A program made the translations under genes and the position numbers. Below the pieces are notes generated by a model, which searched no databases, was not told where the DNA came from, and saw nothing but the letters and a program-made list of their open reading frames with translations. From Lachnospiraceae bacterium (lineage in GTDB: Bacteria > Bacillota > Clostridia > Lachnospirales > Lachnospiraceae), in NCBI GenBank assembly GCA_019421365.1, contig JAHZFJ010000005.1, forward strand, positions 108,401 to 172,400: DNA of 64,000 nucleotides, given 5' to 3'. Below are positions 43,346 through 53,600 of the stretch, piece by piece; within the stretch, counting starts at the first letter, position 1; the number at the start of each line of letters is the position of its first letter.

Positions 43346-44737
43346 TTAATTAGTTATGTTGGTAATAAGTATGTTATAGATTTCCTTCGTCTTTTCATCC
43401 GTAGAGCCGCTGATGACATATTTTTTACCATTTTCTTTCGTAATCATGATAAAAAGGTGATTTTTAGGGTTAAAACAAACGGTACATGAACCATTACCAG
43501 CTATACTATAGGTACCTTTACAGAGATTAGAGAATCCTGTTCCATTATCTTTCGAGATATCAGGTAATTCATCCCATGTTTCCACTGTCTTAATATCATC
43601 AAATAAAATGTCATATGTGGTTTTAAAATGTTTAGCTGTAATACTATCTTCGTCAATGGTTAGTAGTAATGGAGAAAATTCACTTTGAATCAGTCCAATT
43701 GCAGAGATTGGCATAGCTAATAAAATTAATGCTATAATGACGGCGAAGACTTTACCAGCTGGTTTGGCGCAATTCAAATCAGTTCCTAGTCCTACTCTTT
43801 TCTCTACTAATAGATGCTTATTGTTTGGATTGTAATAAAGCAAACCATAGATCCAGTAACAATCTTCATCTGTAGTTAAAGAATTCTCTGTTTGTATACT
43901 GAATTGTTGTTGTGCTAAACGAACCTTAAATTCGGCACGTAATACCCACCATAAGATAAAGAAAGTATAGAATAAGGTAATAAGTAAGAAGATAAGAATG
44001 CTATCTATATAATGATTAATATACATCCAAAACAAGATTGTATATATAGCGTTAGTATACGATAGTCCTATAAAACATTTACCGAAGTTATACCTGCGAA
44101 TTCTTGTGAGCGTCTGATTTTGTAACGAATCACGACTAACGATTTCTTGTTTTGTCTTATACGCAATATGAAACAAGAAAGGGCATAGGAAGGTTAGTAA
44201 TCCAACACAGGTAGTCGTGGCTATGGATAACAAGGTAGAATTCTTGTTTGCAAGTCTATATATGTCAATAATAATTGGTGCACATGTTAATAATATGGCT
44301 GGTAAAAACAAATACTTGTTCAAAGGATTCGGTTCCTCTAATGTTACCTTAAGATCAACAATTGTAGTACCTTCTTCATCAACATGCCAATTCTGTTCTT
44401 TCTTTAGTTTATGTAACTGTAGATTCCCTTTAATAAAGGGAATGAAGAAGATAAAGCAAATTACTGTTATCCAAGTGATAAATATGGCATAAACTATGGA
44501 ATCGTATTGTGTTATGAGAGAGGTAAAAGGAATGATTGAAAAAACAATAGCAATACTGCGTATACTTTTCTTAGCTTTAGTTACAATCTTCACAACTTCT
44601 GGATTTTGTAATTCATCAGATGGTAAGGTAACGCCAAGAATAATATTCTTGTGTGGTTCTAATTCGTTCTTTAATATAAAGTACATAATTGGAAGTATAG
44701 GATAACAGAATACAAACATAATGATTTTCATGAACAT
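43346..44737 (-). CDS. DUF1648/DUF5808-type multi-pass membrane protein
   Basis: 463 residues with about eight to ten hydrophobic segments. The segment CYWIYGLLYYNPNNKHLLVEK is typical of the DUF5808 region. A carboxy-terminal cytoplasmic part follows, with a short beta-rich segment (KYVISGSTDEKTKEIYNILI). It is encoded 3 bases after the GntR-type regulator and is co-transcribed. Firmicute YtrA-type operons often pair such a regulator with DUF1648/5808 membrane proteins of unknown function, possibly linked to envelope stress. No ABC ATPase is present here. Confidence 0.75.
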   Translation of the reverse strand: MFMKIIMFVFCYPILPIMYFILKNELEPHKNIILGVTLPSDELQNPEVVKIVTKAKKSIRSIAIVFSIIPFTSLITQYDSIVYAIFITWITVICFIFFIPFIKGNLQLHKLKKEQNWHVDEEGTTIVDLKVTLEEPNPLNKYLFLPAILLTCAPIIIDIYRLANKNSTLLSIATTTCVGLLTFLCPFLFHIAYKTKQEIVSRDSLQNQTLTRIRRYNFGKCFIGLSYTNAIYTILFWMYINHYIDSILIFLLITLFYTFFILWWVLRAEFKVRLAQQQFSIQTENSLTTDEDCYWIYGLLYYNPNNKHLLVEKRVGLGTDLNCAKPAGKVFAVIIALILLAMPISAIGLIQSEFSPLLLTIDEDSITAKHFKTTYDILFDDIKTVETWDELPDISKDNGTGFSNLCKGTYSIAGNGSCTVCFNPKNHLFIMITKENGKKYVISGSTDEKTKEIYNILITNITN

Positions 44738-44740
44738 GGA

Positions 44741-45112
44741 TTAACCCTCCTTATTATAAAGATCAGTGCATAGGGATAAAAATTGCTCTTCGGTGATTCC
44801 TTGTAATCGAAACTGTGAAATTAATAGTTGAAGCTCGTTATGAAGGACTCTAGGGATTACATTAGAGGAGGAGTTTCGAGGTGCAACTTTAGCTCCATTT
44901 CTTCGGTCAGCGGTAATATATCCTTCTTGTTTTAACAGCTGATATGCTTTGCTAACAGTCATCATATTAATTCCTGATTGATCCGCAAGATTTCGTATCG
45001 TTGGTAACTGGTCACCTGGGAGTAATTTACCATCGGAGATGGCAATAATAATTTGATTCCTAATCTGTTGATAGATTGGTATATCACTGGAGAAGTCTAG
45101 TGATAAAAGCAT
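44741..45112 (-). CDS. GntR-family regulator, YtrA subfamily
   Basis: 123 residues: GntR winged helix (about 10-75; IPIYQQIRNQIIIAISDGKL and NMMTVSKAYQLLKQEGYI) plus the short carboxy-terminal dimerisation segment of the YtrA subfamily, with no effector domain. The ATG is preceded by ATAAGGAGGGATTAA. It very likely represses its own operon through the palindrome at 45140-45166. Confidence 0.92.
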   Translation of the reverse strand: MLLSLDFSSDIPIYQQIRNQIIIAISDGKLLPGDQLPTIRNLADQSGINMMTVSKAYQLLKQEGYITADRRNGAKVAPRNSSSNVIPRVLHNELQLLISQFRLQGITEEQFLSLCTDLYNKEG

Positions 45113-45139
45113 TTAATCCCTCCTTATACTATGAGATAT

Positions 45140-45166
45140 ATTTGCATTATATATAGTAATGCAAAT
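45140..45166. promoter_or_regulatory. Operator of the GntR-type regulator
   Basis: ATTTGCATTA (45140-45149), seven bases, TAATGCAAAT (45157-45166): perfect 10-base arms 28 bases upstream of the regulator ATG. A further half-site AATAATGCAAAA overlaps the right edge. It sits where the minus-strand promoter must be, with TATATA in the centre. YtrA-type regulators bind long palindromes of this kind. Confidence 0.75.
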
Positions 45167-45231
45167 AATGCAAAAGGTCAAGAACAACTGGAGCACCTGA
45201 TATAAATTTGGCGAATAAAAGAAACAACCCC

Positions 45232-45260
45232 TTGTAATTTTGTGATTTTGTGTATATAAT
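45232..45260 (+). promoter_or_regulatory. Promoter of the serS transcript
   Basis: TTGTAA (45232-45237), 17 bases, TATAAT (45255-45260). It gives a leader of about 310 bases that contains the T-box. Confidence 0.7.
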
Positions 45261-45309
45261 AATACAAAATACGTTATATATTATTATATAACTAATACGT
45301 GAATAAGAA

Positions 45310-45535
45310 ACAATAACTATGATGAAAGCTACGATTAAAGAATTTCTTCAGAGAGCCGATGGTTGGTGTGAATCGGTGAAAGGACTAATCTTTCCACTTT
45401 CGGAGTTGTCAGCGATGAGCTGAAAGGTTCGTACCCTTTATCGTACAATGAAGTGGCTGAGAAATCAGCAATTTGGGTGGCAACACGGAAACCTTTCGTC
45501 CCATATCGTTAGATATGGGATGAAAGGTTTTTTTA
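45310..45535 (+). promoter_or_regulatory. T-box riboswitch controlling serS
   Basis: The leader carries the T-box landmarks in order. Stem I has AGAGAGCCGATGGTTGGTG, with CCGAT/ATCGG pairing, and CGGAGTTG. A stem III hairpin is GCTGAGAAATCAGC. The T-box core ATTTGGGTGGCAACACGG lies near 45471-45488. The terminator AACCTTTCGTCCCATATC (about 45490-45507) with GATATGGGATGAAAGGTT (45512-45529) ends in seven T residues. Uncharged tRNA-Ser should bind the core and favour antitermination. I could not place the specifier codon with confidence. Confidence 0.92.
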
Positions 45536-45580
45536 TTCTTATTCATGAGACTACTATATTAAAATTATGGAGGAACAATT

Positions 45581-46858
45581 ATGTTAGATTTAAGATTTGT
45601 AAGAGAAAATCCAGATGTGGTAAAACAAAATATTAAGAACAAATTCCAAGATAGCAAATTACCTTTAGTTGATGAAGTAATAGCGCTTGATCTTGAAAGT
45701 CGAACAGCGAAACAAGAAGCAGATGCACTTCGTGCAGAAAGAAATGCTATATCAAAACAAATCGGTGGATTAATGGCACAAGGCAAAAAAGAAGAAGCAG
45801 AAGAGTTGAAGAAAAAAGTTACTGCTGAATCAGAACGTCTTGCTGAGTTAGAACAAAAAGAAACAGAATTACAAGAAAAAATCACTAAGATTATGATGAC
45901 TATTCCTAATATCATTGATCCATCTGTTCCAATTGGAAAAGATGATAGTGAGAATGTTGAAATTAAACGTTATGGAGAGCCAGTTGTTCCAGATTTTGAA
46001 GTGCCATATCATGCTGAAATTATGGAAAAATTCGATGGACTTGACCTAGATAGTGCTCGTAAAGTAGCAGGTAACGGATTCTATTATCTTATGGGAGATA
46101 TCGCTCGCTTACATTCAGCAGTTATCTCTTATGCTAGAGATTTCATGATTGAACGTGGATTTACTTATTGTATACCACCTTATATGATTCGTAGCGACGT
46201 TGTTACTGGCGTAATGAGTTTTGCTGAGATGGATGCCATGATGTACAAAATCGAGGGAGAAGATCTATACCTTATCGGTACAAGTGAACACTCAATGATT
46301 GGTAAATTCATCGATACAATCAATCAAGAAACTTCTTTACCATATACTCTAACAAGCTATTCTCCATGTTTTAGAAAAGAAAAAGGAGCTCATGGTATTG
46401 AAGAACGTGGTGTATATCGTATTCACCAATTCGAAAAACAAGAGATGATCGTTGTATGTAACCCAGAAGATAGTATGATGTGGTTCGAGAAATTATGGCA
46501 AAACACAGTTGATTTATTCCGTTCACTAGATATTCCAGTTAGAACACTTGAATGTTGTTCAGGAGATCTAGCAGATCTTAAGGTTAAATCAATCGATGTT
46601 GAAGCATGGTCACCAAGACAACAAAAATACTTCGAAGTTGGAAGCTGTTCAAACTTAGGAGATGCACAAGCTCGTCGTCTTAAGATTCGTGTAGTTGGTG
46701 AAAGAGGAAAATATTTTGCTCATACACTAAACAACACAGTAGTAGCACCACCTAGAATGTTAATTGCATTCTTAGAAAACAACTTAAATGCAGATGGAAC
46801 AGTTAATATTCCAAAAGCATTACAACCATATATGGGTGGAAAAACAGTTATCAAATAG
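45581..46858 (+). CDS. serS: Seryl-tRNA synthetase
   Basis: Charges tRNA-Ser (and tRNA-Sec where present). 425 residues. An amino-terminal antiparallel coiled-coil arm (about 28-105) contacts the tRNA long arm. The class II catalytic domain has TSEHSMIGKF, motif 2 CFRKEKGAHGIEERGVYRIH and motif 3 NNTVVAPPRMLIAFLENN. HGIEERG and AHTLNNT spacing fits a clostridial SerRS. The ATG follows TATGGAGGAACAATT. Regulated by the preceding T-box. Confidence 0.97.
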   Translation: MLDLRFVRENPDVVKQNIKNKFQDSKLPLVDEVIALDLESRTAKQEADALRAERNAISKQIGGLMAQGKKEEAEELKKKVTAESERLAELEQKETELQEKITKIMMTIPNIIDPSVPIGKDDSENVEIKRYGEPVVPDFEVPYHAEIMEKFDGLDLDSARKVAGNGFYYLMGDIARLHSAVISYARDFMIERGFTYCIPPYMIRSDVVTGVMSFAEMDAMMYKIEGEDLYLIGTSEHSMIGKFIDTINQETSLPYTLTSYSPCFRKEKGAHGIEERGVYRIHQFEKQEMIVVCNPEDSMMWFEKLWQNTVDLFRSLDIPVRTLECCSGDLADLKVKSIDVEAWSPRQQKYFEVGSCSNLGDAQARRLKIRVVGERGKYFAHTLNNTVVAPPRMLIAFLENNLNADGTVNIPKALQPYMGGKTVIK

Positions 46859-46916
46859 ATAAGAAGCTAATAGATAATTTTGAGAGTTTTACAAACTTAA
46901 TATTTAATATAAACAA

Positions 46917-46955
46917 AAAAGTTATAACTGAAAATTATCAGTTATAACTTTTATT
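46917..46955. terminator. Bidirectional terminator after serS
   Basis: AAAAGTTATAACTGA (46917-46931) pairs perfectly with TCAGTTATAACTTTT (46938-46952), followed by ATTAATTA. It lies between convergent genes. Confidence 0.9.
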
Positions 46956-46957
46956 AA

Positions 46958-47491
46958 TTATGAGATCTTCGACTTTACATCTCGTCTATAATAATACAAA
47001 CATCTTCCATACATATAATCAAACAAGAAGATGAAAACTTCAACTACTAGGATGAATAAGATAAAAGATGGTATTTTCAGTGATACAAATAGTTCCTTGC
47101 AAGTGAAATATATTGTAAATATACTGATATTTGCAACAAGATAATTAACTGCATGAACAAGATATTTATTCTTTGCTTTAGTATACCAGTAATACCAGAT
47201 TCCATAATGTCCAAAGAATAAGATATAAGGTATGATTGCAAGTTTATTTGGCAATACCAGTAAGGAAAGTAAAGAAGAGGCTACATAAAAAGCGATACTA
47301 GCTTGTAGATTACTCTCTTCTAGAATGATAATTACGAATATAGAACTTAAGCAGTACGATATCATCTGGATATTCGTTATACTACCTGCTAGGAACAAAA
47401 ACAGCAAGGTAAATACTAGGAATATACCACACAGACTGATTGTCTTGGTGGAAAATGCCGAAGATTGTTTTGGTGAATTTGACTTAGACAT
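46958..47491 (-). CDS. Small multi-pass membrane protein, third gene of the J-domain cluster
   Basis: Start chosen: ATG at 47491, after AAGGAGAATGAAAAC, giving 177 residues. The frame is open further upstream but that part overlaps the preceding gene. About five hydrophobic segments follow a Ser-rich cytoplasmic tail, and the carboxy end is basic (YYYRRDVKSKIS). No family is recognised. It begins 22 bases after the DUF5685-type gene and closes a three-gene operon. Confidence 0.72.
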   Translation of the reverse strand: MSKSNSPKQSSAFSTKTISLCGIFLVFTLLFLFLAGSITNIQMISYCLSSIFVIIILEESNLQASIAFYVASSLLSLLVLPNKLAIIPYILFFGHYGIWYYWYTKAKNKYLVHAVNYLVANISIFTIYFTCKELFVSLKIPSFILFILVVEVFIFLFDYMYGRCLYYYRRDVKSKIS

Positions 47492-47513
47492 GTTTTCATT
47501 CTCCTTATATAAT

Positions 47514-48356
47514 TTAGTCGCAAGTAGTACAATGATATTTCTTGTATATTGCATCTGTCTTTTCACGTATGGCGATACATAATATATTGAATACAATACC
47601 TTTATAATCAACAAATTCCATTTCTGTATATAGATAAACGATTTGAAGTAGTAAGGAATTGATATGTTGTTCTACCTCTCTTAAGAAAGTTTCTTTATCT
47701 TTTTGATAAGCTGCAAGCATCGGATTGAAAGCATGTTCTTTATTATCTTTCTCTAAATCATCTAATGCATCGATACAATACACCCATTGTCCGAGATAAT
47801 CGAATAGCCTGCTCACAGAGTCTTCTTGTACCGTGATTACTTGTTTGAACATATCGCGAAGTGTCCTGCCGAATAATTTTCCTAATTCTATATAATCTGT
47901 ACAGTTTGCAGACTCCATTTCGTGAAGCCTTTTTGTGTATTTTTCAAAGCATTTGACTTCATCTGGATACTCTTTGCATATCTTCTTATAATTTCTATGA
48001 TAGACAAGATTACTAGTTTTAGCTTTCATACCGCCTTCATCGTGTAAATTATCCTGTATTTTACCATAAGCAAAAATAACATTCATATCTGCCATGAATT
48101 TGGTATAGGCGTTTAGACGAATCGGTTTCTTTTGATATACATGCAGTGCACAACGGTGTGTAGTTTGTGTGGTCTTCGTATCTGCAAGAGAAGATAGTAA
48201 TAGAGCAAAGAATGCTACATCATTACTAAGGAGCAGTCTAGGCAATTCACCTTGATGCTTCTTTAATTCTACGCAAACACCACAGTAGAAGGAACGATAT
48301 TGTTTGTATTCATAAACACGAAGATCGTCTACCTTCGGTTTTAGATATCCTATCAT
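47514..48356 (-). CDS. DUF5685-type protein
   Basis: 280 residues beginning MIGYLKPKVDDLRVYEYKQY and FYCGVCVELKKHQG. The paired cysteines CGVC, a later conserved Cys (THRCALH) and an all-helical body with YCIDALDDLEKD resemble the all-alpha fold of polyprenyl synthases, a comparison noted for DUF5685. Thirteen residues from the end it reads AIYKKYHCTTCD, another Cys pair. It lies 12 bases after the J-domain gene. Function is unknown; the cysteines could bind metal. Confidence 0.75.
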   Translation of the reverse strand: MIGYLKPKVDDLRVYEYKQYRSFYCGVCVELKKHQGELPRLLLSNDVAFFALLLSSLADTKTTQTTHRCALHVYQKKPIRLNAYTKFMADMNVIFAYGKIQDNLHDEGGMKAKTSNLVYHRNYKKICKEYPDEVKCFEKYTKRLHEMESANCTDYIELGKLFGRTLRDMFKQVITVQEDSVSRLFDYLGQWVYCIDALDDLEKDNKEHAFNPMLAAYQKDKETFLREVEQHINSLLLQIVYLYTEMEFVDYKGIVFNILCIAIREKTDAIYKKYHCTTCD

Positions 48357-48368
48357 TGAATACCTCCA

Positions 48369-49118
48369 TTAACAGCAATTCATGCAATCGCAACACATCA
48401 TGCAAGTGAGGCATTGACAACAATCATCACAGCCATCATTTCTATGAGGATAGCTTGAATTTTGACCAGAGCCATAGAAGCCACGATTACCGCCATAGAA
48501 AGAACCACCAGATTGTTTTGCAGCAAGAATCTGATCTTTTACTGTATTACCGACAGCACGATATAGATCATTAAGTTCTTGGTCTAGGTTGTTACCATAT
48601 TGTCTACACGCAGATTCATAAGTCTGTTTCGTTGTACGACGAACATTCTCAAGTTCACTCATAAGTCCAATGAATTGATAATTAGCTTGAGCGGCTATAG
48701 GAGTTCTTTGCATCTCCTCGTAAGCTACTTTTAGTACGGTTGGAATATCATTATAGATACGAACGGGTTCATGAGCGATTAATTTATCATATTTTGATTG
48801 AATGGATGGGTAGATGCGTAATGCTTGGAGCACAATTGTAATCGTTTTATTCATCTCTTGTTCAATTATAGGACGAACCATGTTACTGAATTCATCTGTC
48901 GAGGAATAAGAATTGTTATTGCCGTATCCAGAATAAGAAGAGTATTCAGAATAACCAGTAGCGCCTTTTTCAAAACGATCACATAATTCGTTGTACTCTA
49001 CATTAATTTCTTTCATCTTATCTAAGTCACCGCCATTATCGGGATGGTAAACACGTATTAGTGACTTATATTGTTTCTTGACTTCGTCCATAGAAGTCGG
49101 ATTATTAAACCATTTCAT
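48369..49118 (-). CDS. J-domain protein with cysteine-rich tail
   Basis: 249 residues. A truncated but recognisable J domain (1-55) has SMDEVKKQYKSLIRVYHPDNGGD, so the HPD motif that stimulates DnaK is intact. A Tyr/Ser/Gly/Asn-rich linker (about 56-80) follows, then a helical middle domain (about 85-205) and a Gly/Ser/Tyr stretch. The last 22 residues contain ten cysteines (CDDCCQCLTCMM, CCDCMNCC). The ATG follows AAAGGAGAATCTCC. First gene of an operon with the DUF5685-type and membrane genes. Metal binding or a redox cluster is inferred from the tail. Confidence 0.82.
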   Translation of the reverse strand: MKWFNNPTSMDEVKKQYKSLIRVYHPDNGGDLDKMKEINVEYNELCDRFEKGATGYSEYSSYSGYGNNNSYSSTDEFSNMVRPIIEQEMNKTITIVLQALRIYPSIQSKYDKLIAHEPVRIYNDIPTVLKVAYEEMQRTPIAAQANYQFIGLMSELENVRRTTKQTYESACRQYGNNLDQELNDLYRAVGNTVKDQILAAKQSGGSFYGGNRGFYGSGQNSSYPHRNDGCDDCCQCLTCMMCCDCMNCC

Positions 49119-49388
49119 GGAGATTCTCCTTTATTTTAACAATTACGAGTTTGCTTTATAGTAAAGCTTATCTGATTATAACACGACATAGAATTATTTT
49201 GATAGTAACAAATGTCATATTTAATAAATTTATAAGATATGAAAAAATAGAGTAATTAGTACTGATGTTAAAAAGAGTATTTGGTGTAATTGCAATATTA
49301 TATAGAAGAGCAATAAGAAACTAACTCATGATGTGACTTCTTTTTGCATAGAATGAGAGTAAAGAAGGTTACTAAGGAAGTAAGAAAC

Positions 49389-50342
49389 ATGGCAGAGAAA
49401 AGGATTATCCTTATATTAGTTATTATTTTGTTGTTTATAATGGGAAAGCTGTTTAAAGGGGATATCTTTAAACCCACTATGCAGTCGGAGATAATAGAAG
49501 ATTCGGCGATAGAGGAGGAGATAGAGCAAGAAACTAAGCAGCAGGTACAACAAGAGACAAAGCAAGATGAAACTGCAAAGAAGGAAGATAGTGCTGAGAT
49601 TTCCCGTAAGGAAGAGTATATGGAACTTTATCCAGATATGTATGTAAAAAGTAATGCTAAGATTCCGCTAGCAGCAATTGATAATAAGGTACTTGATTAT
49701 AGAAAATACATATTTAAATACCCAATGAATGATAGTGTACCAAGTGATAAGAAAGTAGCCTATCTTACATTTGATGATGGACCAAGTGAGAATACACGTG
49801 AAGTATTGGAAATCCTAAAAAAATATGATATTAAGGCTACTTTTTTTATGATTGCAGGGTCTGTAACGCCAGATCGCTACGACCTTATTAAAGAGATGAT
49901 TAACCAAGGGCACGTGGTTGGTATCCATACATATTCTCATAATTATAAGAAAATCTATGCTTCAGTAAAAGATTATCTTGATGATTTTTATCTCGCTTAT
50001 ACAAGAATGTATGAAGTAACAGGGGCACAACCAGTTGTTTTTAGATTCCCCGGTGGTAGTTATAATAAGTATATGAAAGGAATAAGAAAACAAGTAATGG
50101 CTGAGATGGAGAGGCGTGGATTTATATATTATGATTGGCAGGTATCAGCCGAGGATTCCATTGGTAATCCAACAAGAGCATCTGTAACTAGGAATGTTTT
50201 GAAAGACTTTAAGAAATATAATAAACCTATAATACTTATGCATGATTCATCAGTCAATGACGTAACAGTACAATCTCTAGAGAGTATTATTAAAACAATT
50301 AAAGAAGCAGGATATACATTTGATACTGTGGATAAGAGATAA
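49389..50342 (+). CDS. Membrane-anchored polysaccharide deacetylase (CE4)
   Basis: Peptidoglycan or chitooligosaccharide N-deacetylase, 317 residues. An amino-terminal signal anchor (about 5-19) precedes a Gln/Glu/Lys-rich spacer to about 75. The NodB domain (about 120-315) has all CE4 motifs: YLTFDDGPSE (D129, D130), GIHTYSHNY (zinc H180, H184), FRFPGGSYN, YYDWQVSAEDS and ILMHDSS. Start chosen at 49389 after AAGGAAGTAAGAAAC. Upstream in-frame starts lack ribosome sites. Likely a cell-wall modification enzyme giving lysozyme resistance. Confidence 0.93.
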   Translation: MAEKRIILILVIILLFIMGKLFKGDIFKPTMQSEIIEDSAIEEEIEQETKQQVQQETKQDETAKKEDSAEISRKEEYMELYPDMYVKSNAKIPLAAIDNKVLDYRKYIFKYPMNDSVPSDKKVAYLTFDDGPSENTREVLEILKKYDIKATFFMIAGSVTPDRYDLIKEMINQGHVVGIHTYSHNYKKIYASVKDYLDDFYLAYTRMYEVTGAQPVVFRFPGGSYNKYMKGIRKQVMAEMERRGFIYYDWQVSAEDSIGNPTRASVTRNVLKDFKKYNKPIILMHDSSVNDVTVQSLESIIKTIKEAGYTFDTVDKR

Positions 50343-50642
50343 TATAATTTTATAAGATTTGTATGGTTTTACTTAAAAAACATAAAAATATATATCAATG
50401 ATGTGCGCTTTTGTAGAAAAGTATAGTATCTCTTATAAAAAGTATATATATTTAACAAATGATTACAGAAAATACAGAATAAATTAATAAAAATATATAA
50501 TTTTTATATATTATTACATTTTTATCCTCAACCTTCGTTGCTATACTGAGAATTGACAAAGTAGATGAGAAAAATTATTTACTCGTCTGAACTTAAGGTC
50601 GATGGCTATTACCATCGACCAACGAAGGAAAGGAGAAATGTT
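50343..50642 (+). promoter_or_regulatory. Structured leader of the GH59-like gene
   Basis: No gene is seen in this 300-base gap. TTGACA at 50553-50558 with TATTTA 17 bases on is a possible promoter. GGTCGATGG (50597-50605) pairs perfectly with CCATCGACC (50612-50620) just before the ribosome site. CCTTCGTT (50532-50539) can also pair with AACGAAGG (50621-50628), which is part of the GAAGGAAAGGAG ribosome region. If transcription starts upstream of 50530 the ribosome site would be partly sequestered. A reading frame opened at 50565 runs through this leader and is rejected. Confidence 0.5.
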
Positions 50643-53600
50643 ATGAAAATGCAGCTCGGTTTTAACAAAGGTAGTAGATTATTGCTATCGCTATTGTTAT
50701 CGGTATCGATGTTAATGGGACAGCTTGTGATACCAGATGCAATAATTAGTTCTGCAGCGGGGGTTGAGGGGACAGTAGAATCAGTTGATGTTAAATCGTC
50801 CTTGCCAAAGTACATGAAGAAGTCTAGGTTGAGTTCAATGCCGACAAGTATTGAGGTAAGTATTAATGGAGGCAATACAGTTACGACTCCAGTTACTTGG
50901 TCAGTAAAATCAGGAAATGCTTCTTATATTGGAAGCACAGTAGTATTAAAAGGTGTTTTACCCGAGGTACAAAACTATGAGATTACTACAAGTGTAGTAA
51001 TCTACTCCACAAAACTTATATATTTTGTAGACTGTGGTTCTGTAGCCAATAGTGTTACACCAACTGTATATAATGATTTGAAAACTTTAGATGGTGTAAT
51101 CCTTAAAAACACGGTAGCTGATCAGAATTCAGATGGAACATGGGGATTTACAACAACAGCAGCAGGTAAAAAGGGTAAGAACGATACACTTGCTGGTAGT
51201 TATCTAACACAATTGAATGCAACAGGATATTATGGTAATTCAAGTACTAGTAATAAATTGGGTTATGTATTCAACCTTGAGGAGGGTACATATCAGATTA
51301 CAACTGGTCATTATGAATGGTGGCAGGGACCTAGAACTTGTAATGTATCTGTGAATGGAACAAGCATCGGTACCACTACAGTAAGTTCCAATCAGATACA
51401 AGGGTATGTTTCAGGAGAATTTAAGATGGATACTGCCGGAATGGCTACACTTACAATCTCAAAAGGTACTAGCGGAGATGATTCCGCTCTATCTTATGTA
51501 GCAATCGAGAAGATTGAAGCAAATCCAGATGTGGATTTAGCAGTATGGAATGCAATTCTTGCAGAAGCAAACGATAAGATTGCTTCAAACATCTATTCTG
51601 AAACAACAGAAGTAGCTTTACAAACAGCAGTAGATGCAGGTAAAGCATTAATCAAAGTTGTTGAGATAGAACAAGATGTAACAGACGCTGTATCTAAGGT
51701 ACAAGAAGCTATGAGAGATCTTGAGTTAGCTGACAAAACTACATTAATTAATTATGTAGAAGAACCATTAGACACGGGATTGTATGTAGATGATGCATCC
51801 TTTGCTAGTTACAAAACATTAATAAATAGTAGTGAAATTCTTAATGTGTACAATGCTAAAACTCCAACACGTACACAAATTGCAAATGCAATTAAAAAGA
51901 TCGAAACTGCTAGAAAATCATTAGTAACTACACGTACGCAAGTCGTTGTAGATGGTAATGATATTGATGTAGATAATAATGGTAATGTAGTAAACAAATT
52001 TCAAGGGTTTGGTGCTGTTACTTGTAATAATACATCGAACTTATTAATTGATTACAAAGAAGAAAATCCAAAAGAGTATTGGGAAATGATGAACATGCTC
52101 TTTAATACAGAAACTGGAGCAGGTCTTAGCCATGTTAAGGTTGAACTTGGTGGCGATGTCAACTCTTCATCAGGGACAGAACCAGCAACAATGCGTTATG
52201 AAGATGAGGATGCTAATGTACGTCGAGGAGCTGGTTGGGTTTTCGCAGCAGATGCATTAACAATCAATCCTAATATTACAGTTGAAGCACTTCGTTGGGG
52301 AGAACCAAACTGGACCTGGAAGGGCGGATACGAAGCTAGATACAAATGGTATAAAGAAACAATTGATGCCGCATACGATGAATTCGGTATTAAATTATCC
52401 TACATAAGTCCAGGGCAAAACGAAAACAATGCAGGAAAAGGTTCCATCTCAGTAAGTGATAACCTTGCATGGATCAAATACTGTGCACAAAGATTAAACG
52501 CTGAAACAGAAGGTAGATATGATTATAGTGCAATTAAAATTGTTGCAACAGATTCTCATAGTGGAAGTGCAGCAATTGCCAATTCTATGTTAGCTGATCC
52601 AGAGTTATTAGAATTAATTGATGTAATTGGCGACCATTATACAATTAAGGGAAATGCAGCGCTTACAAAGTTAAATGAAGAATATGGTAAAGAAGTGTGG
52701 TACAGTGAAGGCGTTGCACCAATGATTAATGCGAAAGAACGTATTAATGCACAACCAGAGTTAGGTGGTGTTGGTGGAACAATTGGTATAATAGATCTCG
52801 CTACGCGTTATATCAGTTCTTACAAATACGCAGATACAGCTTACGCTGCAAAGATGACAAGATGGGAGTTCCAACCTGCAATTGCTGGTTTTTATCAGGG
52901 AAGTGCATATAGTCCCAAACAATTAATTGGAGCGTTCTATCCTTGGTCAGGATATTATGAAGCCGATGGTGGACTTCAAGTAGTGCAACATTTCACTTTA
53001 TTCTCAGAAATCGGTTGGAACTATATTGAGGGAGCTTGCTATGGTGATGGAACATATAGTGATGGTGGTGTCGTTGCCAATACAGGTACAAACCATTACC
53101 TAACGATTACAGATCCTGATACTGATGACTATTCAATGATTTTTGCTAACAACACGGAAAAAGAAAGAGTATATCAAGTACAAGTTAAGAACTTAGATAC
53201 ATATAAGAATGATTTAAATGTTTGGGAAACAAGAGGACCCGATGAAGGCGAAGAATACGATGCTAACTGGTTGCAAAAGATTGATACGGTTTCTCCAACT
53301 GTAACTTCAGGAGGTGGAGTAAGTTACTTTAATATCACTGTTAAGCCTTATTCTATGATTACTGTTACAACATTATTAGATAAAGGTACTTCTTATGTAG
53401 TCGGACAGAATGAATCTAGTGCTACGAATGATATTCTTGCATTACCTTATACGGATGATTTTGAATATTTGGAATATGCAGTTGATGAAAATGGTATGAC
53501 ATATCTTGAAAGAAGAGCAGGAACTCCACGTTATACAGCGGATCAAAGAGGTGCTTTTGATGTAGAGGAAGAGAACTCGAATACTGCCAATCATGTTCTA

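Noticed and set aside
47492..47614. Longer N terminus of the small membrane protein
   Set aside because: It overlaps the end of the DUF5685-type gene by about 100 bases and lacks a ribosome site; ATG 47491 has one.
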